Shown one piece after another: positions 59,548 to 64,000 of a DNA stretch of 64,000 nucleotides. Where the stretch lies: contig CP142459.1 of assembly GCA_038049695.1 (NCBI GenBank), positions 65,402,001 to 65,466,000 on the forward strand, written 5' to 3'. Below the pieces are notes generated by a model. It was not told the origin of the DNA. It made no database searches and saw nothing but the letters and a program-made list of their open reading frames with translations. The DNA comes from Cinnamomum chago. Lineage: Eukaryota; Streptophyta; Magnoliopsida; Laurales; Lauraceae. How positions within the stretch are numbered: position 1 is the stretch's first letter; the number at the start of each line of letters is the position of its first letter. The position numbers and the translations under genes were made by a program.

Positions 59548-61233
59548 TCAAGTTTGAGAAGCTGCAGTCTGTGGATCTGCATAGGCCACTGTCTTCTCTT
59601 CAAAAAGCCTTTCAACCTCCATGCTCCGGCCTGCCTTCCCAAAAGCATCAAATGCAACTTCACGGATTGTAGGGCTGGCAACAACCCCATTCCTCACCAT
59701 CTCTTCAAGCAACCCAAGACTATGATCCAATCTACCATCCCTGCAGAGCCCACTAACCAAAATCTCATAAGTCCTCAAATCAGGCTTCAGTTCTCTCTCT
59801 GCCATCTTTCCATAAATCTCCATTGCCTCCTCAATCCTATACTTTGCAATCAAACCATCCAACACCTTATTGTAGAAGCCCACGTCAGCTTTCAACCCTG
59901 CTTCACTCACCATCTTGCCAAACAGGCGCAACACATCCTCTACTTTCCCCTCCCTCAAATACCCATCAATCAAAAACCCATAAGTCGCCACATCCGGGTT
60001 CACCGACTTTGCGGGCATTTCATCAAACAGCTTCTCTGCTTCAGAAACCCATCCATCCTCAGCGCATAGCTTTCCTATAATGTTATTGTAACACCCAACA
60101 TCCATCACACAAGGCTTTGTCGCAGTCCTCTTGAACAGCACAATTGCCTCACCAAACTTTTTCAGTCTGCAGTACTCATTCACCATCAAATTGTAGGAAT
60201 CTGTGTTCATCGAGTGGAACTGGGGCGGGGTGTGGGCTGTGAGCATATGATCGAACAGCGCCAAGGCATCAGTCATCTTCCCATGTTTCAACAGGACTTC
60301 CAAGAGGGTATTGCAGGTGACCGCGTTCATCTTGAATTGGCGGTCGAGAAGCGCCCGGTAGGAGTCCATGGCCTCCTTCTCCTTCCCTTGCTTGAAGTAG
60401 GCGTCCATGAGAGTGGCGTGGACGACACCATCGTAGACGAGACAGCGCTCGCGGAGCTCGTCGAAGAGCTCGAGGGCCTTGTCCATGTTGCCGAGCTTGA
60501 TGAAGCCGTCCATGAGGGTGTTGTAGACGAGGGAGTCGGCGCCGTGGCCGCGGTTGAGCATCTCGCGGAGGAGGTCGACGGCCTCGGAGATGCGGCCGGA
60601 GTCGGTAAGGCCCTTGGTGAGGTGGCGGTAGCTGATGGGGGAGGGGCTGAAGGGGGCGTGGGCGAGGATGTGCTGGTAGATCTCGAGGGCGGTGTCGACG
60701 CGGCCGGCGTCGCAGTGGGTGTTGATGAGGACGTTGTAGGAGACGATGTTGGGGACGATGTTGGACTGCTGGAAGAAGAAGCGGAAGAGGGCTACGACGT
60801 CGTCGAGGCGGTGGGCGCGGAGCATGGAGGCCATGACGGCGTTGCAGGTGAAGACGGTGGGCCGGGTATTGGAGAAGACGGCGTGACGGGCGGTGGCGGA
60901 GGCGGAATCGAGGTCACCGGAGCGGATGAGGGACTGGACGCGGTTGTGGAGGTTGAGGCGGGGGCCGACGAGGGCGGAGGTGGAGTCAGGGAGGCGGGGG
61001 GCGTTGGGGTCGGGGCGGGGGCGGGGGGCGTTGGGGTCGCGGCGGAGGGCGTGGAGGGGTGGCTCGATGCGGAGGCGGCGCTTGCGGCGACGGCGCTCGG
61101 CGGCGGCTTCCTCGGCGGAGGAGAAGGCGAAGGATCGGAGGGTGAGGAAGAGGAGAGGGTTTTGGGGATGAGGGGTTTGGGAATGAGAGAGGGATTGCAG
61201 AGAGCGATGGAGAAGAAGACGGTAGAAAGACAT
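59548..61233 (-). CDS. Organelle-targeted PPR protein, GRP23-like without Q-rich tail
   Basis: Intronless, 561 residues. The N terminus (about 1-40, rich in S, R and L, ending LRSFAFSSA) is a likely mitochondrial transit peptide. A basic stretch (RRRRKRR) and a DPNAPRLPDSTSALVG segment follow. About 12 P-type PPR motifs then run from near residue 95 to 540, for example PNIVSYNVLINTHCDAGRVD and DSLVYNTLMDGFIKLGNMDK. P-type PPR proteins bind organelle RNA. From memory, the front half matches the At1g10270 (GRP23) group, which in Arabidopsis continues into a long glutamine/tryptophan-rich C-terminal region; here the frame stops right after the repeats. The first 250 codons are very GC-rich at third positions, which also produces a long antisense frame. 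Confidence 0.9.
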   Translation of the reverse strand: MSFYRLLLHRSLQSLSHSQTPHPQNPLLFLTLRSFAFSSAEEAAAERRRRKRRLRIEPPLHALRRDPNAPRPRPDPNAPRLPDSTSALVGPRLNLHNRVQSLIRSGDLDSASATARHAVFSNTRPTVFTCNAVMASMLRAHRLDDVVALFRFFFQQSNIVPNIVSYNVLINTHCDAGRVDTALEIYQHILAHAPFSPSPISYRHLTKGLTDSGRISEAVDLLREMLNRGHGADSLVYNTLMDGFIKLGNMDKALELFDELRERCLVYDGVVHATLMDAYFKQGKEKEAMDSYRALLDRQFKMNAVTCNTLLEVLLKHGKMTDALALFDHMLTAHTPPQFHSMNTDSYNLMVNEYCRLKKFGEAIVLFKRTATKPCVMDVGCYNNIIGKLCAEDGWVSEAEKLFDEMPAKSVNPDVATYGFLIDGYLREGKVEDVLRLFGKMVSEAGLKADVGFYNKVLDGLIAKYRIEEAMEIYGKMAERELKPDLRTYEILVSGLCRDGRLDHSLGLLEEMVRNGVVASPTIREVAFDAFGKAGRSMEVERLFEEKTVAYADPQTAASQT

Positions 61234-61249
61234 GATGATGATGCAGAAA

Positions 61250-61446
61250 GGGTTAGGGTTTGAAAGAGAGAGACTAAAACCCCCTTTGTGTTTTTGGATC
61301 TGATACAGTGATAGTGATGGTGATGGTGTTGGTGATGGAATTTTCAGAGAGGGTTAGGGTTTGAAGGAGAGAGACTAAAACCCTAGTGTCGAGTCGACTG
61401 ACAATTTCGACATGAAGGGGAGAATAGTAGTACTACTAGGGTTTAG
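61250..61446 (-). promoter_or_regulatory. Telo-box-bearing leader repeats of the PPR gene
   Basis: In gene orientation AAACCCTAACCC occurs at 61261-61250 and 61362-61351, each inside a repeated 33-base block (gggttagggtttgaa.gagag, actaaaaccc). A further AAACCCTA lies near 61446-61439. Telo-boxes are typical of promoters of growth-linked and organelle-related plant genes. The transcription start is not known. Confidence 0.5.
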
Positions 61447-62850
61447 GAGCCACTTTTTTAAACCCCTAACAAGGAAAAAAAATGGATGTTATGCAAGGAC
61501 CATATTAATATGCACCCCTTTGGTTTTATTTTACTATTTAAGTTAGGAATACTTTGTAGCCTGTTTGGCATGGTTTCACTAATAATCTTTATTTTTCTGA
61601 TGGAATTGGATTGGGTTGTAATTTGGTTGTTTTGAACTTGTTTGATAATATTATGTCCGGTTATATTATTATAGAATGTAGCCGGATAATATGTTGTATA
61701 GAACTTGTTTGATTATATTAGTTTTAGTGTAATTATAAATAATAGAATTAAAAGAAACGTGTTTGGCAATATTATTGAATTTAAATCTATCATAAATATG
61801 CATAAATTCATCATATACATTGAGAGAGAGAACACGGAAAAAGTTTATACTATTTATATGAACCAATGCAATTTTTTGGTAGTTCTGAAACAAATGCTAG
61901 AAGAGCTTATTGGTTAGTGAAGTTGAAAAAGCAAGAAGATGGTGAGAATCCCAGTTCTCACAATACTGTTGTTGTTGAGAATGAATTGGAAGAAATGATT
62001 CATGAGGTCTCAATTGCAGCACTTAAATGAGAAGTAACATGCGAAGGTTAACCGTTCAATTCCTTAAATCTATCACGTAGGTAAATCTGAATAGGGAAAG
62101 AACCAATGAAATGAAAGAGCTAATTCATTAGTTGCTTAGTTTTGAGACACTTTTTTTCCACAAAAATAACTAGAGATTATTCTTAAGCTGTAGCGTTAAT
62201 GGTGAAGGACTTGAGTAAGCGTGTCTAGGTGTATAGTGTATAGATATTAACCAGAGCATAAAAATGAAATGAAGATAGAGATAGAAAGAAGAAAAAATCT
62301 ATCAAATCGATGTGGTTGAAGTGATAGTGTAAGAAGAGGAGTTACAATATATACATGAAAAAAGATGGGTCAAATAAGTTAGAGACCCCTCAAAAAAAAA
62401 AAAAAAAAAGACCAAGGGTCAGTTTTAGAATTCTTGATCCACTGAGTAGTGGTTCATGGATCATTTCAAAGAATTACAATTTGGAATGGCCAAAAAGTAG
62501 TATTCAAACACATATCATTATTTCTGGTCCACGAACGAAGGAACAACCCACAGGCACGATGCCAAAAGAAACCCAGATTTATTTACAATTAATCTAAGCC
62601 CTTAACATTTACTAACCTCCTCATGAGTTAGCAATCACACAAATTGGACACGTACTTGAGTTGCATTGGTCCTCCCATTGGTCATCCCACTTTGTGCTAT
62701 GGCTAAGATTTTGACAATTTTGAAACCTTGATATTAGCATCTACCTTCTTTCTCATTTTTTATTTTTTTTTGTTTTCCAAACAATTAAATTAGAGAAGAC
62801 CTTTATTAAGATTATACTAGAATATCTAATCTTCTATTTTTAGAATATGT
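61447..62850. other. Intergenic, no gene recognised
   Basis: Strongly AT-rich. Short repeated phrases (gaacttgtttgat.ata near 61634 and 61701) suggest an old small element. No gene signature. Confidence 0.45.
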
Positions 62851-62856
62851 ATATTC

Positions 62857-63023
62857 TGATTGGGTTAATGGTATAATTGCCATATTATAGCCATATTTAT
62901 AGCTTGTACGCATAACTGTAGCCTGACATAATTGCCATATTATAGCCATAACTTTAGTTTGTAATATTGTATATATATTACCTACGGGTGAATCAATAGA
63001 ATCAAGGAAAACCAATTCTTTCA
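62857..63023 (+). mobile_element. 5' LTR end of a Copia retrotransposon
   Basis: Ends in CA at 63022-63023 directly before the primer-binding site. It holds two copies of ataattgccatattatagcc and a TATA-rich promoter-like tract (near 62970-62979). The 5' start is a guess (TG at 62857); the partner LTR lies outside the window. Confidence 0.5.
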
Positions 63024-63035
63024 TGGTATCAGAGC
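63024..63035 (+). other. Primer-binding site (initiator Met tRNA)
   Basis: TGGTATCAGAGC is complementary to the 3' end of plant initiator methionine tRNA, the usual primer for Copia elements. It abuts the LTR end. Confidence 0.85.
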
Positions 63036-63120
63036 ACTAGCAGCCTAGCAAGCTCTTACCCATTTTTTTTACGATTTCTTCAGCCATCATAATCAGCCTC
63101 TCTCTCAGAATCTTCTCATT

Positions 63121-64000
63121 ATGGCCGACGATGGGAAAATAGATCCCCACTCTCCCTATTATCTTGGGTCTGGAGATCAACCCGGGAATATGATCACCCA
63201 CGTGATCCTCTCTAATGACAACTATATTGCATGGGCACGTGCAATTAAGTTGTCTTTGAAAGCTCGCCGAAAGTTTGTGTTTGTTGATGGGACATTCACC
63301 AAACCGACGGAGAAGAAGAAACAACTCGATTGGGACACTGTCAATTCTATGCTTGTCTCATGGATCACGCGGACTCTTGATCCAAAATTGGCGGCCTCCA
63401 TTCCTTTTCATGATGAAGCCAAACGACTTTGGGATTATCTTGAGAAGCGGTTTTGCGTGGCCAATGGTCCTCGTCTTCAACAATTGAGGGCCGATATTAC
63501 CAACTATAAGCAAACTTCGAATATGTCTATTGATGATTATTATACCCGTTTGATGGGATTGTATGATGAATTGGATCGTCTCAAGCCTCTCCATGCGTGT
63601 GCCTGTGGTAAGTGTACTTGTGATGTTGCTGGTCGATTCGCTGCGGATCGAGAGGAGGAGAAACTCCATCAATTTCTCATTGGCATTAACGATGAGTTAT
63701 ATGCAACGGTACGTTCTAATTTGTTGTCCACTTCTCCTTTACCTGATCTCGATCGTGTGTATCAAGCATGTCTTCAGGAAGAAAAGTCTCGGGGTATTGC
63801 TCGAGATAGAGCGGACAAGGAGGAAATCCATGCGTTTGCTCTACAAACTGCACGACCCAAGGCTCGTTTTACTCGTCCCGATAAATCAAAATTGTATTGT
63901 TCTGTTTGTAAGCGATCAGGTCATGATGACAATACTTGTTTCAAAACGCATGGATATCCGGATTGGTGGGAAGATCGGAACCGTGGAGTCCAAGGCAGTG
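63121..64000 (+). CDS. Copia-type gag, runs off the window
   Basis: Open from ATG 63121 to the last base with no stop, 293 codons so far. It has the plant Copia gag layout: an N-terminal GDQPGNMITHVILSNDNYIA block, the UBN2-type W-DYLEKRF...Q-L-x-x-D motifs with DDYYTRLMGLYDELD, and near the end a CCHC zinc knuckle, C-SV-C-KRSG-H-DDNT-C. It lies 86 bases after the primer-binding site, as expected for a gag-pol frame. The lack of stops or shifts suggests a fairly young insertion. Protease, integrase and RT would lie beyond the window. Confidence 0.9.
   Translation, partial: MADDGKIDPHSPYYLGSGDQPGNMITHVILSNDNYIAWARAIKLSLKARRKFVFVDGTFTKPTEKKKQLDWDTVNSMLVSWITRTLDPKLAASIPFHDEAKRLWDYLEKRFCVANGPRLQQLRADITNYKQTSNMSIDDYYTRLMGLYDELDRLKPLHACACGKCTCDVAGRFAADREEEKLHQFLIGINDELYATVRSNLLSTSPLPDLDRVYQACLQEEKSRGIARDRADKEEIHAFALQTARPKARFTRPDKSKLYCSVCKRSGHDDNTCFKTHGYPDWWEDRNRGVQGS

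Noticed and set aside
60214..61263. Long plus-strand open frame of 349 codons
   Set aside because: It is antisense to the PPR gene, arises from its GC-rich third positions, and consists of low-complexity V/G/E/A repeats.
1..64000. CRISPR arrays, bacterial operons, rRNA genes
   Set aside because: None seen; the repeats are plant transposons, microsatellites and tandem duplications.

Overview
This is nuclear DNA from a flowering plant. It has intron-rich genes with GT-AG introns, a nuclear tRNA-Ser gene, and plant families (GH9 endoglucanase, DUF538, PPR). The intergenic DNA is AT-rich and packed with plant mobile elements: hAT, Helitron-like, Mutator-like MITEs, L1-type LINEs, a tRNA-derived SINE, a TRIM and a Copia element. 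Many intergenic stretches resemble magnoliid-type repeats, but I cannot name the species.

Layout. 1-5.4 kb: a two-exon gene for a single-pass membrane protein whose 4.2-kb intron holds a TRIM-like element and old repeats. 7.05-7.5 kb: a tRNA-Ser(AGA) gene followed by a 194-bp tandem duplication that includes the tRNA 3' end. 7.5-14.4 kb: intergenic, with MITEs, a SINE and a Helitron-like end. 14.47-18.6 kb: a six-exon secreted GH9 endo-beta-1,4-glucanase. 18.6-21.7 kb: intergenic. 21.7-35.8 kb: a 12-exon PHD/SWIB/Plus3 chromatin or transcription protein with one apparent U12-type AT-AC intron and many transposon insertions in its other introns. 36.1-47.9 kb: a recent tandem segmental duplication. 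Each copy carries an intact three-exon CMC2-like gene (twin CX9C, cytochrome c oxidase assembly) on the minus strand. Copy B was enlarged by two hAT elements, each with an 8-bp target duplication. 50.4-50.9 kb: a single-exon secreted DUF538 protein. 51-59.5 kb: intergenic, with LINE fragments, a full-length SINE and a Mutator-like MITE. 59.5-61.2 kb: an intronless organelle-targeted PPR protein on the minus strand. 62.8 kb to the end: the 5' part of a Copia retrotransposon (LTR end, primer-binding site and an open gag frame that runs off the window).

The genes look like independent housekeeping and cell-wall loci, not a functional cluster. Two of them, CMC2 and the PPR gene, are probably mitochondrial. 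The most notable points are the apparent AT-AC intron, the CMC2 duplication with asymmetric hAT insertions, foldback elements sitting in (TA)n tracts, and two small internal duplications inside genes: a decayed exon copy in the GH9 gene and a 26-codon exon repeat in the SWIB gene.
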